64,000 nt of DNA. Origin: Pseudomonas sp. Root562. Lineage in GTDB: Bacteria > Pseudomonadota > Gammaproteobacteria > Pseudomonadales > Pseudomonadaceae. The position numbers and the translations under genes were made by a program. Under the pieces are notes generated by a model, which saw only the letters and a list, made by a program, of their open reading frames with translations, searched no databases and was not told the origin of the DNA. Of this stretch, positions 53,476 to 61,780 are shown piece after piece; position 1 is the stretch's first letter; every line of letters begins with the position of its first letter. The stretch is from positions 124,220 through 188,219 of the forward strand of contig NZ_LMGK01000023.1 in the NCBI RefSeq assembly GCF_001427125.1, read 5' to 3'.

Positions 53476-54876
53476 TCAATACACGCTTAGAAGCTGAGTC
53501 CGGTAGTGCTGTGAAAAGTTGAGTTCATACAATGCGGGCTCAGATGAGCTGAGAATCGAAATTGCGTGGTCGCTACCCACTCTTAAAAGCACTCCACTCG
53601 TTGAGTCTCCTAAGATGGCGATCTCGATACCACTGGGACTTTCAGACTGGTCTTCAATCTGATCGTCGGATTCAATTTCCGAAGCTCGCACGACGCTGAG
53701 TACAGTGTGATCATCGGGCAGATCATCGGCCAATCGCTGCGAATACTGCTGGAGTGCTGGTTCCGCGAGAACATACAGCCAAGCTTTATCATCTGCATCG
53801 CTCGAGCGCCTGAGGATTCTGCCCAACACCTGGCGATAGTGCAGCTCAGTACGTATACGGCTCAGATGACAACAAACCTGCAGCCTGGGTATATCCGTCC
53901 CCTCGCTGATCATGCCAACAGCAATAATCCAAGTGCAGCCACCATTTCGAAAATCATTGATCACCTGCTGTGCGTTTGGCGTCTTATTGGTAACGACCTG
54001 ACAAACCTCGCCCCGGGCACGCATAAGATCAGCTATGCAGTGAGCGTGCTCAATGTTTGTCGCAACCACTAGCCCCCCGGCTTCGGGTTGTCGCTCGCGG
54101 ATTTCGCGCAGCTTCGTACACCCCAACGACAGAATCTGCCGCAGGATATCGTCGTGAAACAGCAAATCTTCGTAGGACACGGGTGACTCGGAAAGTAGCC
54201 TAGCGATACTCGGAAACGTCGTGACGGTGCCCTCTGTGGAAAGCGTTTCAGTTAACCTCACCATGTTGTTATCCAATACGACGATACGCGGCGACCGACA
54301 TACGCCGTCGGCGATTGCCTCCTGCAAGCCATATCGGTAATCACAGATCAACACCCCGTCTGGCTGAGAGTATCGAGCAAGCGCGATTGCTTTGTGGTCA
54401 GAGCGCCAGGGAGTCCCCGAGAGGGCAAGGGTGAAGGTCGCGCGATCTTGAATCCTTTGAACAATCTGCTGACCCCATGCATTGCTTAGCAGCAAGTCAT
54501 GGCCAGCGCAGTGGTGGATTTCATCGAAAACTGCGAACACCCTATAGTCGTCGAATAGCCTCCAAAATGCTGCGTCTCGATATTCCATGCCTTGATACGT
54601 GCAGGCAGCACCGACGGCACCTATCAATCCATCCAGGCGCTTCCCTAGAACGGCGGAGAACGTTCTTTGGAATCCATCCATTGTCTGCCGTGATGGAGCA
54701 AAGCAGAGGATCAGATCTATCTTGTCTTGCTGCAGCAATTGCCTGGCTAGCTCCGCTGCCATTTTCGTCTTGCCGGCACCGGGAGTGGCTTGGCAAAAAA
54801 AATGAGGTTGCTGGGTGTAGTGCTGCATAGCCAACGCAATGCAGTTGTGTTGCCATAGCCTGAGAGAGGAGTTCAT
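53476..54876 (-). CDS. DEAH-type superfamily 2 helicase, defence-associated
   Basis: A 466-residue helicase with a compact two-RecA core. Motif I is QATPGAGKTKMA (near residues 29-40), motif II VFDEIHHCAG, motif III LALSGTPWRSD and motif VI YRQVLGRILRR. Such ResIII/SSL2-like helicases occur in restriction and phage-defence systems. The last 60 residues are unrelated to known domains. The ATG overlaps the stop of the upstream winged-helix gene by four bases (ATGA), making an obligate-looking pair. No nuclease domain was recognised in either partner, so the effector activity is unclear. Confidence 0.82.
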   Translation of the reverse strand: MNSSLRLWQHNCIALAMQHYTQQPHFFCQATPGAGKTKMAAELARQLLQQDKIDLILCFAPSRQTMDGFQRTFSAVLGKRLDGLIGAVGAACTYQGMEYRDAAFWRLFDDYRVFAVFDEIHHCAGHDLLLSNAWGQQIVQRIQDRATFTLALSGTPWRSDHKAIALARYSQPDGVLICDYRYGLQEAIADGVCRSPRIVVLDNNMVRLTETLSTEGTVTTFPSIARLLSESPVSYEDLLFHDDILRQILSLGCTKLREIRERQPEAGGLVVATNIEHAHCIADLMRARGEVCQVVTNKTPNAQQVINDFRNGGCTWIIAVGMISEGTDIPRLQVCCHLSRIRTELHYRQVLGRILRRSSDADDKAWLYVLAEPALQQYSQRLADDLPDDHTVLSVVRASEIESDDQIEDQSESPSGIEIAILGDSTSGVLLRVGSDHAISILSSSEPALYELNFSQHYRTQLLSVY

Positions 54877-55460
54877 GCGGCAGAGATCGCCTTAAGCGTA
54901 TTCTCGATTGCACGAACGTGACCAAGGAGCTTAGAGCTCCTGTCGCGGACTTCTATATATGCCCCTTCAAGACGCCCCTTCAGATGAGGAATTTCCTCAA
55001 ACAACTGCTTGTACCGCTCGGTCTCGCCTAAGGATGAGAGCAGATCTAGGCGGGTCTCCTTCAACATCAATTGAAGGAGCGCCTGATCGTCTTGCCCTTC
55101 CACGGAGCTAGACACGGAGCATGGCTTTTCTCTTCCTTCATCTGCAAGAACATCCAGCGGATTAACGCACTTGGAGAAGCCCCCATCTACCAGTACGAGC
55201 TTTAGTCGTTGCGGCATCTTCAACAAACGATACACCTGCCCCCGCTTCTGACGCTGATCAGTCATTTCCGCCCAGCCAACACGGACAAGCCTACGAATCT
55301 GCTCATAAACATAAATACGCACATCGGCGAGCCGGAAGCTCGAGGGAGGAAGGAACGCCGCGTACGCATCTCGAATCTGACGAGTCGTGAATTCCCCGAA
55401 AGCATGCTGGCAAAGCAGATGATGGAGCTGCCTGTCGAATTCGAATAAATCTTGTTTCAT
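54873..55460 (-). CDS. Winged-helix/coiled-coil partner of the helicase
   Basis: A 195-residue protein. Residues about 5-80 look like a winged-helix DNA-binding fold (FTTRQIRDAYAAFLPPSSFR, then RIYVYEQIRRLVRVGWAE and the wing QRQKRGQVYRLL). Residues about 125-190 are helical and probably a coiled coil. No family was recognised. It precedes the helicase with ATGA overlap and has its own strong promoter with perfect TATAAT. It may give the helicase DNA specificity, or act as its sensor or regulator (inference). Confidence 0.7.
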   Translation of the reverse strand: MKQDLFEFDRQLHHLLCQHAFGEFTTRQIRDAYAAFLPPSSFRLADVRIYVYEQIRRLVRVGWAEMTDQRQKRGQVYRLLKMPQRLKLVLVDGGFSKCVNPLDVLADEGREKPCSVSSSVEGQDDQALLQLMLKETRLDLLSSLGETERYKQLFEEIPHLKGRLEGAYIEVRDRSSKLLGHVRAIENTLKAISAA

Positions 55461-55492
55461 GCAGGCACCTCAGTATCTCGCAAACAAAAATG

Positions 55493-55506
55493 CGGATTAT
55501 AGTCCG
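55493..55506. promoter_or_regulatory. C-box-like operator between the helicase pair and the C-like regulator
   Basis: CGGATTATAGTCCG is a near-palindrome. The longer context GATTATAGTCCGTGG closely resembles operators of restriction-modification controller proteins (GACTNATAGTCCGTG type, from memory). A second AGTC half (GATAGTCC) lies at 55531-55538. It overlaps the -10 box of the helicase-pair promoter, so binding would repress that promoter. Confidence 0.55.
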
Positions 55507-55524
55507 TGGCCGATTCGTCCGCAA
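55496..55524 (-). promoter_or_regulatory. Sigma-70 promoter of the winged-helix/helicase operon
   Basis: On the minus strand TTGCGG (55524-55519) and perfect TATAAT (55501-55496) are 17 bases apart. The start codon is about 36 bases downstream of the -10. Confidence 0.6.
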
Positions 55525-55562
55525 ACCCACGATAGTCCTCCCTCATGTATGTCGAGGCGGCT

Positions 55563-55769
55563 ATGGGGAATCTCGCGAAAGAATTGGGGAAAAAGATCAG
55601 ACAAGCGAGGAAAGCCAAAGGTCTATCGCAGGACGCCTTCGCTCTGATTTGCCAGGTAGACCGGAGCTACATGGGTAGGATTGAACGTGGCGAAGTCAAC
55701 CTGACCGTCCAGAAGCTCTACCAGATCGCAGAGAGTTTGGGATGCGAGCCGGTTCAACTTTTGCCGTAA
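55563..55769 (+). CDS. XRE-family regulator, restriction-controller (C protein)-like
   Basis: A 68-residue single-domain helix-turn-helix protein. The pattern KKIRQARKAKGLSQDAFALI, then YMGRIERGEVNLTVQKLYQI and LGCEPVQLLP matches small XRE regulators and the controller (C) proteins of restriction-modification systems. ATG at 55563 has GAGG upstream; ATG at 55545 is possible. It is divergent from the helicase pair, with a C-box-like operator in the shared region. No methyltransferase or restriction endonuclease gene is present, so it probably times expression of the helicase pair instead. Confidence 0.8.
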   Translation: MGNLAKELGKKIRQARKAKGLSQDAFALICQVDRSYMGRIERGEVNLTVQKLYQIAESLGCEPVQLLP

Positions 55770-55886
55770 ATATTTGGATACAGTACCCATTCGGCCTTCC
55801 AGCCGACAAGAACTCCAATGTGATGAATTTGGCTCTAGAAATTCAACCCGCCTCGATCGAAGGTGTATACGGTGGAAATTCAACGC

Positions 55887-56726
55887 TCAATATTTCGGCA
55901 CGCTAGGCCACACATCCTCCAAGCTAGAGAAAGCTAGCGCCGCAATCGATAGAGCATCGTCAATCGCGTCTCCACTCACATGATTTCGAGTGGCGTTCAT
56001 TCTTTTTTGGACTGCCGGGTGTGTTGGGCTATCAGACCATTGATCGTGCGCCAAGACAGTAAGAGCAAACATTGCAAAGTAGATTCCCATGCTCCGTTTG
56101 CGCAGTACCAACGCCGAGTCCTGCTCCGTCATCTGCGCATAATCGGCAGCATTTTCCAGTACAAATAAAGTGGCAAAACTGTCACAGGAAAGCTCTTCCG
56201 CCCATTTATCTTCAGGAGGGGAGTCGTATGTATAGGCCGTACCCTCCCGTTGATGCATTACATGGTGCACTTCATGGAGCATCGCCCAGCCGGAGGCAAA
56301 TACTGCCAGTTCGCTCGCAGCACGCAACTCGGGCTCCGACTCGGCATCAGGGAACACACCAGGCTCAGGTAATCCGAGGAGTGGCACCTCTTCGGGGTTG
56401 GGCGCATTTCGGATCGTCAGCGCCAACTCCAACAGTATTTTTAGTTTGTCGTGGTTTCTGGTCGTTCCTTGGTTAGCTGCATCAGCAGAACATTTGAATG
56501 CCTCCCATGCTGCAAAACTACTGACCCAAATAACACGCAGTGCCCGGTGATTGAATCGGACGAACCGGTAAGCTCCGCCCTCCATCACGACCTCACCTTC
56601 ATCCTCCAAGAGGTTGAACTGAAGGTCACATTCAGACCAGAGGCGCTCCAAGTCGCCAGCGCGCTCCGGCGCTATTCCTAAAAACTGAGCCTTTACAGCT
56701 CGCTGAACCTCAGCATCGTTGCGCAT
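55887..56726 (-). CDS. Lit-like HExxH metalloprotease (phage exclusion, peptidase U49)
   Basis: A 279-residue protein. The zinc motif HEVHH is at residues 151-155 (GWAMLHEVHHVMHQREG), with a likely third ligand in KWAEELSCDSFATLFV (about 174-189). Size and motif position are close to the Lit protease of E. coli, which stops phage T4 by cleaving EF-Tu. That link is by motif and context; the substrate here is unknown. It lies in a stretch of defence genes and converges with the C-like regulator gene. It has no evident partner. Confidence 0.65.
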   Translation of the reverse strand: MRNDAEVQRAVKAQFLGIAPERAGDLERLWSECDLQFNLLEDEGEVVMEGGAYRFVRFNHRALRVIWVSSFAAWEAFKCSADAANQGTTRNHDKLKILLELALTIRNAPNPEEVPLLGLPEPGVFPDAESEPELRAASELAVFASGWAMLHEVHHVMHQREGTAYTYDSPPEDKWAEELSCDSFATLFVLENAADYAQMTEQDSALVLRKRSMGIYFAMFALTVLAHDQWSDSPTHPAVQKRMNATRNHVSGDAIDDALSIAALAFSSLEDVWPSVPKY

Positions 56727-56910
56727 CTATTGATTCCCTTTTTTGTGGCTAACTTCCATCGAAATTGCTAGAGCCGAATGCAGTAATTGTTTTCACTACG
56801 ACTACCCGATAAGCCTCACAACGGAGGTCAGCCATGTCGCCGTAGTTTGGGGATTCAGCTGCGGCGATGAGCAGGCGGAATACCTATCTTGTATCGTCTA
56901 GAATTCATGA

Positions 56911-56921
56911 CGTAAAGTACG
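56911..56921. promoter_or_regulatory. Possible operator upstream of the HipB-like gene
   Basis: CGTA-AAG-TACG is a short inverted repeat 35 bases before the start codon at 56956. The position would suit autoregulation by the HipB-like protein. Confidence 0.25.
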
Positions 56922-56955
56922 CATATGCCAGTTAATGTCTAGGAAAGCAGACACT

Positions 56956-57321
56956 ATGCGACTCCGCACGCAATCAGATCAAGTGCTCGCCGCCACAGTA
57001 GGAGCACACCTTCAAACACTGCGATTGAAGAGGAACATCAGCCTCGAGGCGGTGGCGGAGAACGCGGCGATCAGCCGCCAGACACTCCACCTTTTGCTGA
57101 ATCAGGGTAAAGGTACCTTAATCAATTTGATCGCCGTTTTGCGCGCCCTCGGCGAACTAGAGCGCCTGAGCTCGCTATTGGAGGAGGTGCGGCCCAGTCC
57201 GTTACAAGTCATTCGCATGGAAGGCAAAAAGCGACGACGCGCCTCCGGTTCTCGTATTACCTCCGACAAAGCCAAGGCGGTAGTTATTCATTCTAGTAAG
57301 CACAGAAACTGCGATTGGTGA
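56956..57321 (+). CDS. HipB-like XRE regulator, no HipA partner
   Basis: A 121-residue protein. It has a helix-turn-helix (LRLKRNISLEAVAENAAIS, then RQTLHLLLNQGKGTLINLIA) and a C-terminal part, RPSPLQVIRMEGKKRRRASG, typical of antitoxin-like XRE proteins encoded before hipA. No hipA gene follows: the next 435 bases are non-coding and then an insertion sequence begins. The toxin gene was probably lost. A longer start at 56935 is possible but has no ribosome-binding site. Confidence 0.7.
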   Translation: MRLRTQSDQVLAATVGAHLQTLRLKRNISLEAVAENAAISRQTLHLLLNQGKGTLINLIAVLRALGELERLSSLLEEVRPSPLQVIRMEGKKRRRASGSRITSDKAKAVVIHSSKHRNCDW

Positions 57322-57757
57322 TGACAAAGCCTGCTGTTCATCTTTTGAGTTTTTTGTTGATCGTGGGTAAGCCGTTAGCTCGCCTAGACTCTAGCGAGTC
57401 GACTTTTCCTTTACAGGGGATTCGACGTAATCAGGGAGGCCCGCCTACAACTTGAACGGGTAATGAAAATCATCGGTGCTAACGGCTTGATGATGAAGCT
57501 TTCGGCTTAAAAAGGCTTACTTTGGAACATCCCAGAGGCTGTAAAAACTGTGTTGACGTGTTCCAGGTCGCGACCGATGCAACACGCGGCATTGACCGTG
57601 CGGTCGCACAGCCTAGCTGCCTCACAGGCCCTCTGCAGACGCCGCACAATTCTTAGGAAAAGATCACCGGCTTGGCATCAGCAAACTTGGCGCCGTAGGG
57701 AGCTAGCTGACTGAACGTCCGCTATAGGTTTGCAGTCCTTCCCGACAGGCAGAAATC
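57322..57757. other. Non-coding gap before the insertion sequence
   Basis: 436 bases with no open frame of note on either strand. The stretch appears to be debris of older insertions. It sits where a hipA gene would be expected. Confidence 0.6.
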
Positions 57758-59374
57758 GGCCGATTCTGTTGAAAAAGTAGCTCCCCTGTCTCGCCTGCGG
57801 CAAAATTGCTTCATTGGCCGGCGGGGGATCACACTGCATGATGGGACAGTTATCGAGTGGGCAGGAGCGACTGTTTTACTCGTTCAACCTTGAAGATCAC
57901 ATCCCCGCCAATCACCTTCTGCGCAGCATTGATCGGTGTCTCGATCTGAGCGATTTGCGCCATCACCTCGCCGACTTCTACAGCCCGATTGGGCGCCCGT
58001 CGATTGATCCTGAATTGATGATCCGCATGTTGATCGTGGGCTATTGCTACGGCATTCGCTCAGAGCGGCGGTTGTGCGAAGAGGCCCATTTGAACTTGGC
58101 GTATCGCTGGTTCTGCCGATTGAGCCTTGAAGATGAAGTCCCCAATCACTCGACCTTTTCCAAAAACCGACACGGCCGCTTTCGGGACAGCGATCTGTTT
58201 CGCTGGCTGTTCAATGAAGTGCTGCGTCGTTGCATGGACGCCGGCCTGGTCAAGGGCGAAGGCTTTGCCGTGGACGCCAGCATCATCAAAGCGGATGCCA
58301 GCCGGCAGCGCGGTGTACCGGGTGATGAACCGGTCAACTGGAGCGATCCGGCCCTGAGCACCCGCGCCGTGCGTGAGTATCTTGAGGCACTCGATGAAGA
58401 GGCTCTGGCCGAAACGCTACCGAAGCGTCTATCGCTGACTGATCCTCAAGCTCGCTGGACCGCAGCTCCAGGTGGCCCAGCGTTCTACGCTTACTCCACG
58501 AATTATCTGATCGATACCGAGCACGGCGTGATCATGGATGTGGAACCCACACCGGCTCATCGAACCGCAGAAGTCGAGAGCACCAAGACGATGATCGATC
58601 GGGTCGAAGCGCAGTTCGACATCAAGCCGGAACGCCTCATTGGCGACACTGCTTACGGCACCGCGCCGATGCTGGCCTGGATGGTGGAGGAAAAAGACAT
58701 CGAGCCGCATGTGCCGGTGTGGGACAAAACCGAACGCAAGAACGACAGTTTTTCGAGCAACGATTTCCGCTGGAATGAAGAGACTGAGGAATACTGCTGC
58801 CCGGCTGGCAATGCATTACGTAGCGAATGGCGAGCCTTCAAGAACGAGCGTTCGCACGTCACCAAAGCCAACACCATCATCTTCCGATCTAGACAGACTG
58901 ACTGCGCGACGTGTCCGATGAAAGCCAAGTGCTGCCCGAACACGTCGTTTCGCAAGATCGCTCGCAGCGTTCATGAAGCCGCTCGTGATGTCGCTCGACG
59001 CATCGCGGCGACGCCGGAGTACGTGCGCTCTCGCCACGAACGTAAGAAGGTCGAAATGTTGTTTGCCCACCTCAAGCGCATCCTGAAAATGGATCGCTTG
59101 CGACTACGGGGCATGAGTGGCGCGACCGATGAGTTCACGCTGGCGGCTGCGGTACAGAACCTGCGTCGACTGGCCAAACTTACATCTCAAGGGCCGCCTG
59201 CCCCGGGATAGGTGCGCCTGCACTAAGCCAAAAACCTCAAATTAACCCAATAACAAAGCAACAATGGTCAACGAAGGGCCGAGAAACCACTCAATGTGGT
59301 GAGTAGGTTCTCTGGTGGTGGCCGTGCCTGAGTTCAGGTGATCTGAAAATCCGACTTTTCCAACAGAATCGGCC
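57758..59374 (+). mobile_element. IS1182-family insertion sequence
   Basis: Terminal inverted repeats of 21 bases are seen: GGCCGATTCTGTTGAAAAAGT at the left (57758-57778, written less its last base in other fields) and its inverse at 59354-59374, differing at one base. One intact transposase gene lies between them. The length, about 1.6 kb, is normal. No clear target-site duplication was seen. Confidence 0.8.
57838..59211 (+). CDS. IS1182 family transposase
   Basis: A 457-residue transposase. The DUF772 N-terminal region (FSFNLEDH-like opening, here YSFNLEDHIPANHLLRSI) and PSIDPELMIRMLIVGYCYGI are clear. The DDE residues lie in GFAVDASIIKADAS, RLIGDTAYGTAPML and the late RKKVEMLFAHLKRILKMDRL. 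A Cys motif (DCATCPMKAKCCPN) is typical of the family. The frame is intact, so the element may be mobile. Starts at 57838 and 57841 are both possible. Confidence 0.88.
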   Translation: MMGQLSSGQERLFYSFNLEDHIPANHLLRSIDRCLDLSDLRHHLADFYSPIGRPSIDPELMIRMLIVGYCYGIRSERRLCEEAHLNLAYRWFCRLSLEDEVPNHSTFSKNRHGRFRDSDLFRWLFNEVLRRCMDAGLVKGEGFAVDASIIKADASRQRGVPGDEPVNWSDPALSTRAVREYLEALDEEALAETLPKRLSLTDPQARWTAAPGGPAFYAYSTNYLIDTEHGVIMDVEPTPAHRTAEVESTKTMIDRVEAQFDIKPERLIGDTAYGTAPMLAWMVEEKDIEPHVPVWDKTERKNDSFSSNDFRWNEETEEYCCPAGNALRSEWRAFKNERSHVTKANTIIFRSRQTDCATCPMKAKCCPNTSFRKIARSVHEAARDVARRIAATPEYVRSRHERKKVEMLFAHLKRILKMDRLRLRGMSGATDEFTLAAAVQNLRRLAKLTSQGPPAPG

Positions 59375-59481
59375 AATAGCAGACGTTCGACTTCGTCCGC
59401 TTTCGACCTTTACCTGCAAAGCATGGCTTGGAGGTTTCCTTTCCCTGCAGTCCATTAGCCTTTGACTGGTCAGCTGACTTG

Positions 59482-60702
59482 CTAATTGTTACCACGATAC
59501 ACTCGCCAATGCGTCAGGCTGGTGGTCAGTGCTACCAGTAACAGCGCGGCGAGATAAACCCAGCTGGTGTCTAGCAGGCCGAAAACTCCGACTCCGAATC
59601 CGGCCATGACAGGAGGGAGGCTCAACGACAAATAACAGGCCACAAAAATCGCCGCGAAGAGCTCTGCTCGCTCATGTTCTTCGGCGAGTGGCGCCAGCGT
59701 TTGCAGAACCGCCGAGAATCCCGCTCCAGATCCCACTCCCGCAATTAGCGTGCCGATGAAAAATACTACGACCCCTCCTCCCAACAGAGACATGATCAGG
59801 ACACTCAGCCCAACGACCATGGCTATAGCGCCCACTGCAGCGCAAAGAGAGAGCGTGAGGAAACGGCCCAAAACTGCTGCTGCAATGGCTGCGGGACCGC
59901 ACAACGCAGCCACTGTCAGACCGTTGAGTCCGGCGCTGTTCACGTTGAATATTCCATAAAGAATCGAGGGCGCCAGTGACATGTACAGGCCGCACAGCGC
60001 CCAGATGGCTAGCAACAGCGGTATGCTTCGAACGTAAGCAGTCTGGGCCCTGGCATTCACCGAAATACGAGGCTTCAACGATCCCAAAGCACCGGCACGC
60101 CGAGTCGCCGTTTCCGGGACCGTCGCAACACCCACCGCCGCAATCGAGAAAATGAACGCCAGCACCGCGAATACCATCACCTCCGGTCGCCCGATCCAGT
60201 ACATAGACAATCCTGTGATTAACGATCCTGTGGCCAATCCTGCTAACGGAGCGATGCTGCTGAACAGTACCCCTGCCTTCTTGTGGCCGACAGGTGCTGC
60301 CTCGACCACAGCCGCAGACAATGCACCACTGGCAATTCCCGTCGCCAACCCTTGGAAACAACGCGCCACAATAAGTTGATTTATATCACCGGCATACACG
60401 AAAAGAATCATCGCCAGGGTCTGCAAACCAAGCGCGCCGATAACCACCGAACGTCGACCGATATGGTCCGACAACGACCCGGCGCTGAGTAGAGCGACCA
60501 ACAGCGCGATGGCGTACACCGAGAACGCAACGGTCAGCATCCCGGAGGAGAATCCCCAATCACGCTGAAACACCACGAACAGAGGCGAAGGTGTGCTCGC
60601 AGCAAAGAAGAATGCGAACAGCACCATGGCCAATAACGGGAAGGCGAAAGCATCTGCCCGGCGAGCTGTCTCTCCTGTTGGGGAATTACCTCTATCCGAC
60701 AT
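59482..60702 (-). CDS. MFS transporter (drug/metabolite exporter type)
   Basis: A 406-residue protein with about twelve membrane segments. It has GSLSDHIGRRSVVIGALGLQ, the canonical MFS loop 2-3 motif, and CFQGLATGIASGAL in segment 4. The N-terminal leader (about 20 residues) is polar. ATG at 60702 has an AGGAG at good distance. It is the last gene of a minus-strand cluster with two secreted hydrolases and a quinone oxidoreductase, so export of a toxic compound or product is plausible. Confidence 0.85.
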   Translation of the reverse strand: MSDRGNSPTGETARRADAFAFPLLAMVLFAFFFAASTPSPLFVVFQRDWGFSSGMLTVAFSVYAIALLVALLSAGSLSDHIGRRSVVIGALGLQTLAMILFVYAGDINQLIVARCFQGLATGIASGALSAAVVEAAPVGHKKAGVLFSSIAPLAGLATGSLITGLSMYWIGRPEVMVFAVLAFIFSIAAVGVATVPETATRRAGALGSLKPRISVNARAQTAYVRSIPLLLAIWALCGLYMSLAPSILYGIFNVNSAGLNGLTVAALCGPAAIAAAVLGRFLTLSLCAAVGAIAMVVGLSVLIMSLLGGGVVVFFIGTLIAGVGSGAGFSAVLQTLAPLAEEHERAELFAAIFVACYLSLSLPPVMAGFGVGVFGLLDTSWVYLAALLLVALTTSLTHWRVYRGNN

Positions 60703-60719
60703 GCCAATCTCCTGATGCC

Positions 60720-61661
60720 TCATTGCCCGGCAAAGACCTGAATAATGCGTTGGGCGATGTCGCGATGCTCTTCCTCCAGCGCAAAATGCCCGGTGTTGTA
60801 ATGGTGGATCTGAGCCCCGGGTACGAACTCCTTGATGGCATCGGCACCTCGCGGCGTAAAAATCGGGTCGCCATCTCCCCAGACCACCAACGTGGTGGGT
60901 TGAGCCTTTCGCAAGTAAGCTTGCCATTGCGGGTACAACGCGAGGTTTGATCCGATATCGAGCTGCAGATCCGTCATGGCTCGCCGTTTCTCAGGATCGC
61001 TGAGCGCAAAGGCATCGTTTGCCCACGCGTCAGGATTAAGGTCATCGGGATTGCGAGCACCGTGCTGATAAAGAAACAGGTCAGTCGCCAGAACAACCCG
61101 CGCCTGGGCGGCTGAACGTTTCTCAGGCGTTTGCGGACCAACGTTTGCCTGAATCGCTTTCAACCTCGCGGGCTCCCATCCATCCAGCGTAATCGGCGTG
61201 TTCTGGATGACCAGTCCCCGCACCCACCGTGGATTACGTGTCGCCAGACGCATTCCGACAGGGCCGCCAAAGTCCTGCATGAAGATCACCGCGCTTTTAA
61301 TTCCTAACTCCCGAACCAACTCTTCCATCGATTGACCTAACGCGTCGAAGGTAAGCGGCTTCAAGGGTGCTGCGTTGGGGACGGCGCTGTTTCCCATACC
61401 GAGGTAATCAGGGGCCAGCACGTGAAAATACGGTGCTAGCTCAGGGATCAGGTCGCGAAACATGTGCGAAGACGACGGAAAACCATGAAGCAGCAGAATG
61501 GTTGGTTTATGAGGATCGCCGGCCTCCCGATAAAACAGATTGTTGCCAGCGACCGTGATGAACCGGTAGTGAATATCGGCTGCCGTCGCATGGCCGCCCC
61601 ACGCGAGCATCAGTCCGAGCGTCAAACATCTTGCACTTGCAGTGAAGCCGTGACGGCGCAT
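60720..61661 (-). CDS. Alpha/beta hydrolase, epoxide hydrolase/dehalogenase-like, exported
   Basis: A 313-residue protein with a signal peptide ending near HATAAD (about residue 28). The alpha/beta-hydrolase fold has the oxyanion motif LLHGFPSSSHMFRDL and a nucleophile elbow FMQDFGGPVG with Asp instead of Ser. That is the rule in epoxide hydrolases and haloalkane dehalogenases. The late acid and His are in VVWGDGDPIF and NTGHFALEEE. It starts 17 bases upstream of the MFS gene and is co-oriented. Confidence 0.85.
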   Translation of the reverse strand: MRRHGFTASARCLTLGLMLAWGGHATAADIHYRFITVAGNNLFYREAGDPHKPTILLLHGFPSSSHMFRDLIPELAPYFHVLAPDYLGMGNSAVPNAAPLKPLTFDALGQSMEELVRELGIKSAVIFMQDFGGPVGMRLATRNPRWVRGLVIQNTPITLDGWEPARLKAIQANVGPQTPEKRSAAQARVVLATDLFLYQHGARNPDDLNPDAWANDAFALSDPEKRRAMTDLQLDIGSNLALYPQWQAYLRKAQPTTLVVWGDGDPIFTPRGADAIKEFVPGAQIHHYNTGHFALEEEHRDIAQRIIQVFAGQ

Positions 61662-61780
61662 AGCGCGCTCCTCTCGTGATGGACATATTTACTGATGAGC
61701 ATGTGGCCGCCTGATGACCACCACAGAAGCTCCAGCGTCCCTAGTTCGCAAGAAAATTCAGGGGAATCGGTGATCCACTC

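Noticed and set aside
53169..53522. Two opposing frames in the defence gap
   Set aside because: Neither has a supported start, and the CxxC stretch alone is too little to claim a zinc protein.
53476..55769. Complete restriction-modification system
   Set aside because: There is a C-like regulator and a helicase, but no methyltransferase or nuclease motif was found in the neighbouring genes.
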